Shown: in pieces, positions 1 to 10,889 of the stretch
Layout of the letters: every line of letters begins with the position of its first letter
Position numbering within the stretch: the stretch's first letter is position 1
Origin: an uncultured Bacteroidales bacterium
Lineage (GTDB): Bacteria; Bacteroidota; Bacteroidia; Bacteroidales; F082
Assembly (NCBI GenBank): GCA_947305795.1
Contig: CAMZEK010000024.1
Span: 1 to 40,934, forward strand
Reading direction: 5' to 3'
DNA: 40,934 nt
Program-made: the position numbers and the translations under genes
Notes under the pieces: generated by a model
Told to the model about the DNA's origin: nothing
The model's input: the letters and a program-made list of their open reading frames with translations, nothing else
Databases searched by the model: none

Positions 1-17
1 GAGTTTTGAATTTGCAG

Positions 18-25
18 CAAAAGTA
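18..25 (-). promoter_or_regulatory. Bacteroidota -7 promoter element, firing out of the window
   Basis: On the minus strand these bases read TACTTTTG, an exact match to the Bacteroidota sigma-ABfr -7 consensus TAnnTTTG. The start codon it would serve lies left of base 1. No -33 element was confirmed. Confidence 0.5.
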
Positions 26-245
26 GGGAGTTGGATTGGAAGCATTGCAAGAAAACTTGTTAAACTTTGTTAAAAATTTTCGAATATTTATTTACAACAT
101 AAATAACAAATTGTATACATAATTCTTTTTAAATAATTATAAATCAATAATATATGTAACACGTATATAGGCACTGCTTTTAGGCAAATTGTGTTGGTTG
201 GAGCCAACAATCTATGCGGCAATGTAGGAAGGATATGTACACAAC
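26..245. other. AT-rich non-coding intergenic region
   Basis: This stretch has no believable reading frame. It is strongly AT-rich around 70-175. One short hairpin (TGTTGG pairing with CCAACA, near 192-211) is visible, without a T-run. It separates the outward promoter at 18-25 from the dnaK terminator. I see no RNA gene in it. Confidence 0.5.
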
Positions 246-281
246 AAAAAAGGCGTAACCCTTTCGGATTACACCTTTTTT
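246..281 (-). terminator. Rho-independent terminator of dnaK
   Basis: AAAAAAGG pairs with CCTTTTTT, then GTAA with TTAC, with one mismatch between them and a small CC/GG top. It lies 20 bases after the dnaK stop codon. Read on the minus strand the hairpin ends in a T-run. The symmetric A/T flanks could let it stop transcription both ways. Confidence 0.85.
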
Positions 282-301
282 GATAGTGATTCAAGAAGCG
301 T

Positions 302-2242
<1,941 letters not shown>

Positions 2243-2443
2243 TTTTTTGTTCTCCTATTTTTTATTTGTTACTTATTTTGTTTGCTCTTATCGAGGTTGC
2301 ATTTTGCAACGGCCTGTTTTTGTCAATCTTTATGCCAAAGGAAAAAGACTGACAAAATGGCAACTTTCGGCTTTTTGAGGCCGTTTCAGGAGAAAAAATC
2401 TCCTTTTTGTCATTTTTGCAGTAGCGACAACGTCTTTTTTTCT

Positions 2444-2451
2444 TACTTTTG
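2444..2451 (+). promoter_or_regulatory. -7 promoter element for the M23/LysM gene
   Basis: TACTTTTG followed by CA matches the Bacteroidota -7 consensus and lies 34 bases before the ATG at 2486. No well-spaced -33 TTTG was found. Confidence 0.6.
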
Positions 2452-2485
2452 CACCCTTTAATCCCAAATTTGAAGATTTGAACTG

Positions 2486-3592
2486 ATGAAAAAATTCCTC
2501 ATACTCATAATATGCTTTTTCGTTACGGCGGTTGCTTTTCCTCAGGATAAAGGTTGTTTCTTCCATCGCCTGAAGGAGGCTTTCACTGTCCATGACACCA
2601 TTTATATTTATGCGGATTCGCTCGCGCACGAAACCGATACCATCGTTACTGACACCATTCTAGATGATTTGGACGTTCCGATAGAGGAGGAGGTGGAGCC
2701 TGAGTTTTCGGGAAACATCCCCATGCCGTTTGACACGCTTGATACTGAAGACAAGTTCCGCAAGGTGATTCTTTTCGACAACAACACCTGGCTCTATTTT
2801 AATTTGGACAAGCCTGAGATTCCTGATTCTTTGGACACGGAATACTGGAATACTGAGGTTATCCATGTCATTGGAGTGGATTTGAAAGACATTCCAGAAA
2901 CGCTGGACATTCCTTTGGTGGATTCGGTTCACGGCTACTGCATCCCGCATCCTGGGCCAATACATTCGGCGTTCAAGTATAGAGGGAAACATCCTCATAA
3001 AGGCGTTGACATTGCCTTGAATGTCGGAGATGCTATATATGCCGCCTTCGATGGTGTTGTGCGTGTGGCCATGCCTACGCGTATGTCGGGAGGCTATGGC
3101 AACGTCGTGGTGATCAGGCACGTAAACGGATTGGAGACATACTATGCGCACCTTTCCAAATATGTCGTCAAGAGTGGCGATGTTGTTAGGGCGGGCGAGT
3201 TGATTGGCTATGGCGGCTCGACGGGCCGTTCCTCGGGACCGCATCTCCATTTCGAGACCCGATACATGGGTCAGGCCTTCGACCCAGAGCGCATCTTTGA
3301 TTTCCAAAGCGGAACGCTCCGAGATGAGATTTTCACGCTCAAGAAGCACTATTTCAGTTGCAATTCGCATTATGGCCAAACGGATGCCCAGTCGTATGCA
3401 GCCTCAAAGAAAGGTCCCTCCAGTTCGAATAGTTCTGGCTCGGGCAACAAAGTATATTATAAGGTGAAATCGGGTGACACGCTGAGCAAGATTGCCAAGC
3501 GGCACGGCACCACGGTAGCCAAGATCTGTAAGCTGAACGGCATCAGCCAAAAGAAAGTGCTTCGGGTCGGAGAAAGATTAAGGGTGAAATAA
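2486..3592 (+). CDS. M23 (LytM-type) murein endopeptidase with C-terminal LysM
   Basis: This is a predicted periplasmic or outer-membrane-facing peptidoglycan hydrolase that cuts peptide cross-links, or an activator of such enzymes. Residues 1-19 form a signal peptide (KKF start, then a hydrophobic stretch ending AFP before QDKG). Residues 30-145 are an acidic, low-complexity region with no recognised domain. The M23 domain spans about 160-270 with zinc-site residues intact: H171 and D175 (HKGVD), H222, and the HLH motif at 253-255. This suggests an active enzyme rather than an EnvC/NlpD-like activator. After a Ser-rich linker, residues 323-368 are one LysM peptidoglycan-binding domain. The gene is alone on its strand, convergent with pbpC. 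Confidence 0.95.
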   Translation: MKKFLILIICFFVTAVAFPQDKGCFFHRLKEAFTVHDTIYIYADSLAHETDTIVTDTILDDLDVPIEEEVEPEFSGNIPMPFDTLDTEDKFRKVILFDNNTWLYFNLDKPEIPDSLDTEYWNTEVIHVIGVDLKDIPETLDIPLVDSVHGYCIPHPGPIHSAFKYRGKHPHKGVDIALNVGDAIYAAFDGVVRVAMPTRMSGGYGNVVVIRHVNGLETYYAHLSKYVVKSGDVVRAGELIGYGGSTGRSSGPHLHFETRYMGQAFDPERIFDFQSGTLRDEIFTLKKHYFSCNSHYGQTDAQSYAASKKGPSSSNSSGSGNKVYYKVKSGDTLSKIAKRHGTTVAKICKLNGISQKKVLRVGERLRVK

Positions 3593-3597
3593 AACAT

Positions 3598-3627
3598 TTG
3601 TAGAGACGGAGCACTCCGTCTCTACAA
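3598..3627. repeat. Intergenic palindrome, copy A (perfect)
   Basis: Two perfect 14-base arms (TTGTAGAGACGGAG and its complement) are separated by 2 bases. The element starts 5 bases after the stop codon of the M23 gene, between convergent genes. Related copies lie at 21962-21989, 33679-33706 and 38870-38897. Confidence 0.9.
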
Positions 3628-3643
3628 TAGTTTCATCATCTGA

Positions 3644-3657
3644 CCACCAGATGGTGG
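3644..3657. repeat. Small hairpin between convergent genes
   Basis: CCACC and GGTGG flank a 4-base loop just before the pbpC stop codon. There is no T-run, so terminator function is uncertain. Confidence 0.35.
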
Positions 3658-3659
3658 CA

Positions 3660-5975
3660 TCACTGCACCACCAAACGCCTATACAACTCCACACCATCCT
3701 CATCGACGCAGCGAAGTTCGTAGCTGCCTTTTTCCACGTCGATGGGCATTTGGTGGTTGAGGCGGGTTTGGCCTAAAAACTGGTCGTTCAGCGTCCAGAA
3801 AATCGTTTTCTGTGGATTGCGGTGCGCGATTTCGAAAATCACCTGCTGGCGGTCGCCGCGAATGCCAATCGGAATGGTGACCTTGGCATCGCTCTTGGGA
3901 TAGATGAAAGCCATCACATCGTCGGGATGGGCCGCGCCGCAACCTGGATAGAAAGTCGGCAAAGGACGAAACAGTGGCGAGTGTTTCTTATAGAACCACT
4001 CCATCACAGGCGGCAAAACGTAATATACCTCGAAGCATTTCTGATCCACGGGATAGCAGTCGGGCTGTACGCGATACTGGCGTGTTTTGTCTAAGAACAC
4101 CTTTTTATGATAGGGACACACGCCCGTCTTGTTTTCCACATTGCAGGCGCGGATTTTCTTGGTGTTTTGGCAATACTCCGATTTAGGGTATCCCGACTCC
4201 GCACAAACCTCAATTTCAATGCTTTCCGAGGTGTTGGCTGGATAGCGGTAGCTGTCGTTGAGTTTCCCGATGACGTCGAACAATAAAGGTGCCGCTGCGC
4301 CCACGCCGGTCAGTCCCGGGCGACCTTCGCCATCGGAGTTGCCCACCCACACGCCCACGACGTAGCGATCGGTGAGGCCCACCGCCCAAGCGTCCTTGAA
4401 GCCGAAGCTGGTGCCCGTCTTCCAAGCCACCTGCTTCGACGAGGCGAAACCGCTCCACCCGATTTGGCTCACGGGGCGCGTCAAGCCGAGCATCATATGG
4501 AAGGTCTCGGCGATGGCTTCCGCCGAAAAAGGAGATTCGTTTTCGTCCATCTTAACATTATAGTTTTCATTGACATACGAGGCCAACTTGCGCCCCATTT
4601 TGGCATAGGCGTTGGTGATGTCGAACAGCGAAGCCTCGCCGCCACCCACGATAAGCGAGAGGCCGTAATGGTCGGCATCGAAGACAATGCCTCGAAGCGG
4701 CAACTGCTTCAGTAAAGCGTGGAATTTTTGTTGGCCAAACTCGCGCAACAGGTGCACAAACGGCGCATTGAGTGAGTTTTGCAACGCCTTGTCGGCGGGC
4801 ACCGCACCCCAATACTCGCCGCTGTAGTTCTTTGGCGTGAAACCGTAAAGGTTCATCGGCACATCGGGCAAGACCATTTGGGGAAGCAGCGTGCCCTCGT
4901 CGAGCATAGCGGCGAAGAGGAAAGGCTTCAGGATGCTGCCCGTGGAGCGTTGTGCCTTCACCATATCGACCATTGCGGCATCCTCGGCGTCGAGGTTGTT
5001 GCCTACGTAGGCAAGGATTTCATCGTTCAGATAATCAACCACATACACCGCAGCATTGTCGATGCTGTTCATCACATTCACCTCATGATGGTGCTTCATG
5101 ATGTCAATGACCGACTGCTGCAAATTGATGTCGATGGTAGAGATGATTTGCTCGCCGTGGTGCCGTTTGTCTTCGTCGGCGAAGTAATGATACGCCAGCA
5201 TTGGCATCTCGAAAGGTCGTGCGGGAATGTCCTCCATCATGGCGAGTTCGGCATCCTCTTCGGAGAGTTTCGGCACGTTGAAGCGTTTGGGAATGAACAC
5301 TTTGGAGTGTGGCAACCGCTGAAGCAATTCATCGCGTTTTTGTTGCAAACGCTCTCGCGAGCGGCCTGGGTGGATCAGTGCCGGCGCGTTGGGTAGAACG
5401 GCCAAAGTTGCCGCCTCGCCCCACGAGAGTTCATCGGGCGTAGTATGGAAATAGCGCCATGCCGCCGCGTCGATGCCGACCACATTGCCCCCGAAAGGTG
5501 CATTGGCTGCGTATAGATTAAGAATAGACCTCTTGGAATAGTGCAGCTCCAAGCGCATGGCCAAAATGACCTCCCAAATTTTCTCAACATAAGTTCGTGG
5601 TGGGTTGTCGCGTGACATACGCACCACCTGCATGGAAATCGTGCTACCGCCGCGTACTACCTCGCCCGCCTTCATGTTGTCACGAAACGCCTTCACAAAC
5701 GAAATCGGGTTGAAGCCCCCATGCAGGAAAAACCAGCGGTCTTCATATTCCAGAAGGCAGGCGGTGTATTTCAATGAATAGCAGTTCGTTGCAGGAAAAC
5801 GCCATTGCCCGTCATCCGCGATTTTCGCGCCGAGTAACTCGCCATTTCGGGCTGTCAAGACTGTGGAATAGGGCTTGTCGAAATGCGGCACGGGCACGCA
5901 CAAAAAGGCAATGAAAAGGCCCGCAAGAGCCAAAACAATGATTTTTAGTTTTTTATGTCTTGCGAGCTTTTTCAC
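3660..5975 (-). CDS. pbpC: Penicillin-binding protein 1C, bifunctional transglycosylase/transpeptidase
   Basis: A class A PBP that polymerises lipid II and is built to cross-link glycan strands. It has one N-terminal membrane anchor (about residues 10-28). A GT51 glycosyltransferase domain follows, with the catalytic Glu in EDRWF and the GGSTISMQ motif. The transpeptidase domain has STGSILK (the SxxK serine), SLN and WKTGTSFGFKDAW (KTG). The C-terminus carries a Cys-containing BiPBP_C-like domain. At 771 residues this is the usual PBP1C architecture. The start codon is GTG, 20 bases after the stop of the C69 peptidase gene, which suggests co-transcription. In enterobacteria pbpC travels with an alpha-2-macroglobulin gene; none is present here. 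Confidence 0.96.
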   Translation of the reverse strand: MKKLARHKKLKIIVLALAGLFIAFLCVPVPHFDKPYSTVLTARNGELLGAKIADDGQWRFPATNCYSLKYTACLLEYEDRWFFLHGGFNPISFVKAFRDNMKAGEVVRGGSTISMQVVRMSRDNPPRTYVEKIWEVILAMRLELHYSKRSILNLYAANAPFGGNVVGIDAAAWRYFHTTPDELSWGEAATLAVLPNAPALIHPGRSRERLQQKRDELLQRLPHSKVFIPKRFNVPKLSEEDAELAMMEDIPARPFEMPMLAYHYFADEDKRHHGEQIISTIDINLQQSVIDIMKHHHEVNVMNSIDNAAVYVVDYLNDEILAYVGNNLDAEDAAMVDMVKAQRSTGSILKPFLFAAMLDEGTLLPQMVLPDVPMNLYGFTPKNYSGEYWGAVPADKALQNSLNAPFVHLLREFGQQKFHALLKQLPLRGIVFDADHYGLSLIVGGGEASLFDITNAYAKMGRKLASYVNENYNVKMDENESPFSAEAIAETFHMMLGLTRPVSQIGWSGFASSKQVAWKTGTSFGFKDAWAVGLTDRYVVGVWVGNSDGEGRPGLTGVGAAAPLLFDVIGKLNDSYRYPANTSESIEIEVCAESGYPKSEYCQNTKKIRACNVENKTGVCPYHKKVFLDKTRQYRVQPDCYPVDQKCFEVYYVLPPVMEWFYKKHSPLFRPLPTFYPGCGAAHPDDVMAFIYPKSDAKVTIPIGIRGDRQQVIFEIAHRNPQKTIFWTLNDQFLGQTRLNHQMPIDVEKGSYELRCVDEDGVELYRRLVVQ

Positions 5976-5995
5976 CGCTAATGCTTCGTCGCTTA

Positions 5996-7735
5996 TTAAT
6001 ATGCCTTATACTTGTCGCCTGTCTTCTCAATAAGAATCTGGTAGTATTCGTCGTTGTACTTGGGGTGCTTGCTGTTGATGGGCACGTATTTCTGTCCTTT
6101 CACCGGCTCGCCAGGCGTGTTGAGGTTGCCGTCCATGTACTTCATGAACAACTCTTGGTAGAAGCGTTTCCACATGGCACAGAGGTCGTTGGCGGCCTTG
6201 CAGGAGAAGTTGGTAAGTTCCTTAACCTGAGCTTCTCTGCCTTTCGTGGCGAACACTTTCTTGTCCAAGGCAGGAACGACACTCTCCACCCATTTTGTCT
6301 CCAGCTCGCGCTGACGCTTGCGGATTTCAGGATGTATGTAGTCATATTTGGTGTAGGCCCAGTTGCTCATTTGGTTGAAGGTCCAGAAGGCGGAGGTCTC
6401 CGACCATTCCGTCATCGAGCCGTTGCCTTCGCGGAAACTCTCAGGGATTTCGGTCATGCAGGTGTACATGGGGCAGTAGACGCAGTTGTCAGTGTCGTCG
6501 ACGCCGAACCAGATGATGCCGCCCACAGGCCAGTCGTAGTAACCGCGACTTTGGGCCACGAAGCTGAAGCCGGTCTGCTGGGTGGCGGTGGTGCGCTCGT
6601 GGATGTAGGTCTGGCCTTTGACGTCAAACTCCATAGGACGCCAGCGGTATGGGCAGTGGAATGGGCCAGCACCCACGTCTTGCGCCATGTCGAGTTCGGT
6701 GCCTTCGAGGTGGTCGCGCATGAAGTCCATCATATCGAGGACGCTGACCTTCTTGTTGGGCTTTACCCATAAGGGCATACGGTTAGTGGGGAAGTTGTCG
6801 GGTGTTTGGCACATGTCTTTCGTGTAAGGTTGCACGCGCTTGATGTCGCGGCCCGTGGCATAGCCCCAGTATTCGTTCATGTTGTCGGTTACCTTGTTGA
6901 ACATGGCCCACACACGCAGGTCGCAGAAGCGGGCACCGCTGAAGTCGACAGGATTGTAAACATCGGAGAACGAGAACTTTTCATCGGGACCATTATAGAG
7001 TTTCATTTCCTTGGCAAAGCTGATGACGTCATCGGCATAGACGCAGTCGATGTTCGGGTCTTTCAGCAGTTTGTCGATGTTCTTGAAAGTGATGCTGGTC
7101 TTGTTTTTCTTGGCCAAAGGGAAGGTGGTGATGCGGGCTTGGTTGGCGTGGCCGCTGACGTAGCCGTCGGGGATGCGGCGGGCCACCCAAACGGCACCTT
7201 TGTTTTGCGGGCCTTTGCCAATCATTTCGAGGATCCAGCACTCTTCGGTGTCGCTGATGGAGAATGACTCGCCTTCACTGACATAGCCGTAATTGTAGAC
7301 CAGTTCTCCCATGCACTTGATGGCTTCGCGGGCGGTCTTGGCGCGTTGCAAGGTGATGTAAATCAGGCTGCCATAGTCGATGATGCCTGGGCCTTCGTAG
7401 AGGCTTTCGAGGCCACCGTATGTCGTCTCTCCGATGGCCACTTGCCATTCGTTCATGTTGCCGACTACGTTGTAGGTATGTGCCACTTGCGGGATTTGGC
7501 CGTGATACATGCCGCCATCCCAATCGTAAACATCAAGCATGGCACCAGCGGGCCAGTCGGCAGCAGGGAAGTGGTAGAGTTCGCCGTAAAGCACATGGCT
7601 GTCGGCGGCGTAGGAAATCATGCAGGAGCCGTCAGTCGAGGCGCCTTTGGTGATGAGGAAATTGGTGCAGGCGTTGGCTTTCCCGAAGGAAAAAACAAGG
7701 GCCAAAGCCACGATTGCAGTTAGGTTTTTCTTCAT
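5996..7735 (-). CDS. Secreted C69-family dipeptidase (peptidase U34)
   Basis: This is a dipeptidase of the C69 N-terminal-nucleophile family. The signal peptide ends ...GKANA at residue 22, so signal peptidase cleavage exposes Cys23 (sequence CTNFLITKGAS), the expected catalytic nucleophile. Maturation by signal-peptide removal is typical of exported members of this family in Bacteroidota. The full 579-residue length matches them. It sits 18 bases after the ROK kinase gene and 20 bases before pbpC, so it is probably part of a four-gene operon. The likely role is hydrolysis of periplasmic dipeptides; a role in recycling cell-wall peptides is only an inference from the pbpC neighbour. Confidence 0.9.
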   Translation of the reverse strand: MKKNLTAIVALALVFSFGKANACTNFLITKGASTDGSCMISYAADSHVLYGELYHFPAADWPAGAMLDVYDWDGGMYHGQIPQVAHTYNVVGNMNEWQVAIGETTYGGLESLYEGPGIIDYGSLIYITLQRAKTAREAIKCMGELVYNYGYVSEGESFSISDTEECWILEMIGKGPQNKGAVWVARRIPDGYVSGHANQARITTFPLAKKNKTSITFKNIDKLLKDPNIDCVYADDVISFAKEMKLYNGPDEKFSFSDVYNPVDFSGARFCDLRVWAMFNKVTDNMNEYWGYATGRDIKRVQPYTKDMCQTPDNFPTNRMPLWVKPNKKVSVLDMMDFMRDHLEGTELDMAQDVGAGPFHCPYRWRPMEFDVKGQTYIHERTTATQQTGFSFVAQSRGYYDWPVGGIIWFGVDDTDNCVYCPMYTCMTEIPESFREGNGSMTEWSETSAFWTFNQMSNWAYTKYDYIHPEIRKRQRELETKWVESVVPALDKKVFATKGREAQVKELTNFSCKAANDLCAMWKRFYQELFMKYMDGNLNTPGEPVKGQKYVPINSKHPKYNDEYYQILIEKTGDKYKAY

Positions 7736-7753
7736 GGTGTTGTGATTTATTGA

Positions 7754-8854
7754 TTAATTGTTTGATTTCAATTGTTCCATGGCGTAAGCGTAGGCGCCGA
7801 TGGCGACTGCCGACGAGGTGCCGAGTTTAGTGATGCCGACACCGACGCGCTTGGTGGGATCGTACCAAACCTGTTGGTCGCTGAACGGCACCTTAACCAT
7901 CTTGCCCGACTTTTGGGTGAAGCGAATCATGTCTTGAGGGTCCATCAAATTATAGGCTTCGGTCTCCATGCGGCTGAGAGGGTTCCCGTTGAGTCCTGTG
8001 AAGGGTTCGTTCATCTTCTTGATGAGCGTGGGCATGAAAACTGGCCAAGCACCCGACAGCCCGCCGCCAATGACGATAAGGCCGTCGATGAGCGAGATGG
8101 CATTGGCCAATACGTCGGCCAAAGCCGTGGCCAATTCGTTCCACGACTTCAAGGCGGCTTCCTTGTTGCCTGGCAACTGTTCCATGGCGATTCGGTAAAC
8201 GTCGTAGGGGTGTGGCGTTTCTTCAAAGGGGATGCCAGCCTCTCGGCCATACACGCGTCGCACGGCACGAATGCTAATGCTGTCCTCCGCACTGGTGGTG
8301 GGCAGCAATGGGTTGCGGTGGCGGTTGATTTCGCCTCCAGCCGAATTGTCGCCGTTGAGTAACATCTTATTAATCACAATGCCGCCACCGAAACCGGTGC
8401 CTATAGTCACACCGAAAAGGTTTTTGTAGCGTTTGGGGTTGCGTTGTTGTTCAAGAAGTTTGTTCACTTCGGGCAGCAGGCCGTTCAAGGCTTCGCCGTA
8501 GACAAACAGGTCGCCGTCGTTGTTGATATAGACTGGCACTTGGAACTCGTTTTCAAGCATTTGCTTCAGCGGAACACCGCCTCGGAAGGTGGGCAGGTTC
8601 TCCAAGTCGCCGATGATGCCGTTGGGGTAGTCGGCGGGACCAGGGAAGCAGAAACTGATGGCCGAAGCCTTTTGTCCACAGCGTGTCTCACATTCGTGGA
8701 AGCCCGTGATGAGCTTTCGCAGCACTTCCTCGAGGGTCGAGGCTGCCGCTGGAATGGTGAATGGCTCGATGATTTCGCGGGCATCTTGCACCGCAGAGAA
8801 CTTGAATCCCGTGCCTCCGGCATCGAGGATGAAGATGATGGGGTAATTATTCAT
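7754..8854 (-). CDS. ROK-family sugar kinase-like protein without the zinc motif
   Basis: An ROK-type ATPase/sugar kinase of the glucokinase superfamily. The ATP phosphate-binding loop LDAGGTGFKFS is near the N-terminus. GVTIGTGFGGG and VIGGGLSG are the usual later nucleotide-site motifs. The canonical ROK zinc motif CxCGxxGCxE is absent; after GGEINRHRNP the chain goes directly into another sequence. It may therefore be a divergent kinase with an unusual substrate. The chosen ATG (8852-8854) overlaps the stop codon of the exosortase-like gene as ATGA, implying translational coupling. An upstream in-frame ATG at 8908 lies inside that gene and is less likely. Confidence 0.85.
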   Translation of the reverse strand: MNNYPIIFILDAGGTGFKFSAVQDAREIIEPFTIPAAASTLEEVLRKLITGFHECETRCGQKASAISFCFPGPADYPNGIIGDLENLPTFRGGVPLKQMLENEFQVPVYINNDGDLFVYGEALNGLLPEVNKLLEQQRNPKRYKNLFGVTIGTGFGGGIVINKMLLNGDNSAGGEINRHRNPLLPTTSAEDSISIRAVRRVYGREAGIPFEETPHPYDVYRIAMEQLPGNKEAALKSWNELATALADVLANAISLIDGLIVIGGGLSGAWPVFMPTLIKKMNEPFTGLNGNPLSRMETEAYNLMDPQDMIRFTQKSGKMVKVPFSDQQVWYDPTKRVGVGITKLGTSSAVAIGAYAYAMEQLKSNN

Positions 8855-9477
8855 TTTTTTTGCGTTTTTGTTGTCTTGTTCTTGAACTTCTCTACCCAAA
8901 GCACCCACATGAGGAATATGATGAAATAAAAGAATACCTTAAATATATAGTCGTGGGCGAGTTGGAACGTGTTGATATTACTACCAGCGAGTTGGATGTT
9001 GATGTTGGGCCATAAAATCTGCATCAGTAGGACACCGCAAATCCTTGTCACATTGGTCCATTCTACAATGACCAAACCAACGGGGATGTACCACAGTTTA
9101 TGTTTCCACGGTCCGGGGAAGAGTACCATGAGAAAAATCCAGTGTAGCCATTGTTTCAAGCTTGCACATTCGGGTGCAATGAAGACACGCGCCCAAGAGC
9201 CTTCCCTGTTGAGTGCGGCAATCATGCGCTGCGGGCTATAAGTGGTGATGTCGATGCGGAAAATATGATCAAGCACCCAGCACGACTGACTATAAACCAT
9301 ATTCACCGACCAGACCATCAGCTTGTAAATGGCGTTTTTGATGGGCCAATAGTCCAAGGCTTGCCAGCCTAAATAGATGTAATGAAAGCTGATAATCAGT
9401 ATGATAAACAAGCCCACATTGACCGTACTCTGGTTCTTCGGATTCTTGCAATATGCCTTGATGCCATCGAGTTTCAT
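8851..9477 (-). CDS. Exosortase/archaeosortase family membrane protein
   Basis: This is a 208-residue polytopic membrane protein resembling the exosortase/archaeosortase family (XrtF-like in Bacteroidota), which process C-terminal sorting tails. The family's triad is apparent: a Cys in APECASLKQ at the start of a transmembrane helix, an Arg in TNVTRI, and a His in LAHDYIFK before the last helix. At least four hydrophobic helices are visible. No obvious substrate with a matching C-terminal tail was found in the window. The 3' end overlaps the ROK gene by four bases (ATGA), so the two are coupled. The family assignment is fairly confident; the subfamily is not. Confidence 0.75.
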   Translation of the reverse strand: MKLDGIKAYCKNPKNQSTVNVGLFIILIISFHYIYLGWQALDYWPIKNAIYKLMVWSVNMVYSQSCWVLDHIFRIDITTYSPQRMIAALNREGSWARVFIAPECASLKQWLHWIFLMVLFPGPWKHKLWYIPVGLVIVEWTNVTRICGVLLMQILWPNINIQLAGSNINTFQLAHDYIFKVFFYFIIFLMWVLWVEKFKNKTTKTQKK

Positions 9478-9494
9478 AGGAAGAATTTGGGGTG

Positions 9495-9502
9495 CTAAAT
9501 TA
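9495..9502 (-). promoter_or_regulatory. Possible -7 element for the exosortase-ROK-C69-pbpC cluster
   Basis: The minus strand reads TAATTTAG, one base off TAnnTTTG, 17 bases before the start codon at 9477. It faces away from the mscS promoter in a 73-base divergent gap. Weak on its own. Confidence 0.35.
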
Positions 9503-9522
9503 CGGAATTAATGAAATATCCG

Positions 9523-9530
9523 TACCTTTG
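9523..9530 (+). promoter_or_regulatory. -7 promoter element for the MscS gene
   Basis: TACCTTTG followed by CAG is an exact Bacteroidota -7 match, 20 bases before the ATG at 9551. Confidence 0.65.
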
Positions 9531-9550
9531 CAGCGAATTTTTTCGGAATT

Positions 9551-10480
9551 ATGGAAAACGACAGCATTGTAAGTGAAGTTTCGGAAGTTATCCAAGACAC
9601 GGCAGCCGTCAACGGAATAACGGACGGCGTTCGCAAATTGGCCACCACACCGCTTTCAGAATGGGTGCCCGAATTGGTGAAGGAGTATGTTGTGCCTTTT
9701 GGCATCAAGTTGGTGGCTGCCATCATCGTTTTGATTTTGGGTCGTTGGGCTATTAAGTTGATACAGAAAGGTCTGCAGAAGGCAATGGCACGTCGTAACG
9801 CCGAACCCACGCTCAATTCTTTTATTAATAGCTTGGTTTCTGTTCTACTGTCTTTTATCCTCATCATCTCGATAATCAGCATTTTGGGCGTCAATACGAG
9901 TTCGTTGGTGGCATTGTTGGCTTCGGCGGGTTTGGCCATTGGCATGGCTTTGAGTGGCACTTTGCAGAACTTTGCCGGCGGCGTGATGATAATGCTGTTC
10001 CGTCCATTCAAGGTTGGCGACTTTATTGCTTCGCAGGGCTACGAGGGCAAAGTCAGTGCAATACAGATTTTCAACACGGTCATCCTCACCCCCGACAACA
10101 AAACTGTCATCCTACCCAACGGTGCACTCTCTACCGGCGTGGTGACCAATTTCAACAAGGAGACCGATCGCCGTGTGGACTGGGTTTTTTCCATCTCTTA
10201 CGGCGACGATTACGACAAGGCCAAGGCTTTGCTTCAGCGCCTTTGCGATGCCGACCCGCGCATCTTGAAGGAGCCGAAGGTCGTCATTGAGTTGCTGAAG
10301 ATGACTGACAATTCTGTTGACATCACCGTCAGGGCGAGGGTGAATCCAGCGGATTATTGGGCTGTGTTTTTCCGGATGAATGAATTGGTTTACAAGACAT
10401 TCCCGCAAGAAGGGCTACATTTCCCCTTCCCGCAGATGGACGTTCACCTCAAGGATCCCGTAGGGGCATCAGCACAATAA
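9551..10480 (+). CDS. Small-conductance mechanosensitive channel (MscS family)
   Basis: An inner-membrane tension-gated channel that releases solutes on hypo-osmotic shock. At 309 residues it is close to E. coli MscS in size. Three hydrophobic helices occupy about residues 48-150, the third being the Gly/Ala-rich pore helix (LLASAGLAIGMALSGTLQNF). The beta domain follows with FRPFKVGDFI and LPNGALSTGVVTNF, both family signatures, then the alpha/beta C-terminal vestibule domain. It has its own promoter and is followed by a 143-base gap, so it appears monocistronic. Confidence 0.96.
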   Translation: MENDSIVSEVSEVIQDTAAVNGITDGVRKLATTPLSEWVPELVKEYVVPFGIKLVAAIIVLILGRWAIKLIQKGLQKAMARRNAEPTLNSFINSLVSVLLSFILIISIISILGVNTSSLVALLASAGLAIGMALSGTLQNFAGGVMIMLFRPFKVGDFIASQGYEGKVSAIQIFNTVILTPDNKTVILPNGALSTGVVTNFNKETDRRVDWVFSISYGDDYDKAKALLQRLCDADPRILKEPKVVIELLKMTDNSVDITVRARVNPADYWAVFFRMNELVYKTFPQEGLHFPFPQMDVHLKDPVGASAQ

Positions 10481-10548
10481 TTAGGCGATGTAACCTCCGC
10501 ATTTTGTGGTTGTTGGCATTTTTTTGCAGCAATTTTTCAAGAAAAGGA

Positions 10549-10576
10549 TTGGGAAAAGAAAAATTTTGTATTTTTG
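10549..10576 (+). promoter_or_regulatory. rpmB promoter (-33 TTG and -7 TATTTTTG)
   Basis: TTG at 10549-10551 and TATTTTTG at 10569-10576 are separated by 17 bases, close to the Bacteroidota promoter layout. The -7 element lies 47 bases before the rpmB ATG. Confidence 0.65.
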
Positions 10577-10623
10577 CAGCCCGTTAGATAAAGAGCAATT
10601 GTAATTAAAAAGGATAAAGAGTC

Positions 10624-10866
10624 ATGTCAAAAGTATGTCAAATCACCGGTAAAAAGGTTATGCACGGTAACAACGTTTCCCACTCTAACAAGAAGACCAG
10701 GAGAACGTTCGATCCGAATCTGAAAATCAAGAAGTTCTACGTTCCGGAATGGGATGAGTGGGTAGTTCTGAAGGTCTCGGCTGCCGGTTTGCGCACCATC
10801 GACAAGAAGGGTGTCTACCAAGCCATTCTGGATGCTTCCGAAAAGGGAAACCTCGAACGTTGGTAA
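10624..10866 (+). CDS. rpmB: 50S ribosomal protein L28
   Basis: An 80-residue ribosomal protein of the large subunit. The N-terminal [21 protein letters not shown] and later [15 protein letters not shown] are clear L28 signatures. It has only one Cys, so it is the zinc-free (C-minus) form. In many Bacteroidota rpmB is followed by rpmG and a small DUF4295 gene; here a terminator follows 23 bases after the stop codon and a TonB-dependent receptor comes next. The gene seems to be transcribed alone. Confidence 0.98.
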   Translation: MSKVCQITGKKVMHGNNVSHSNKKTRRTFDPNLKIKKFYVPEWDEWVVLKVSAAGLRTIDKKGVYQAILDASEKGNLERW

Positions 10867-10889
10867 TCCCTTGTGTGGACAATTATATA

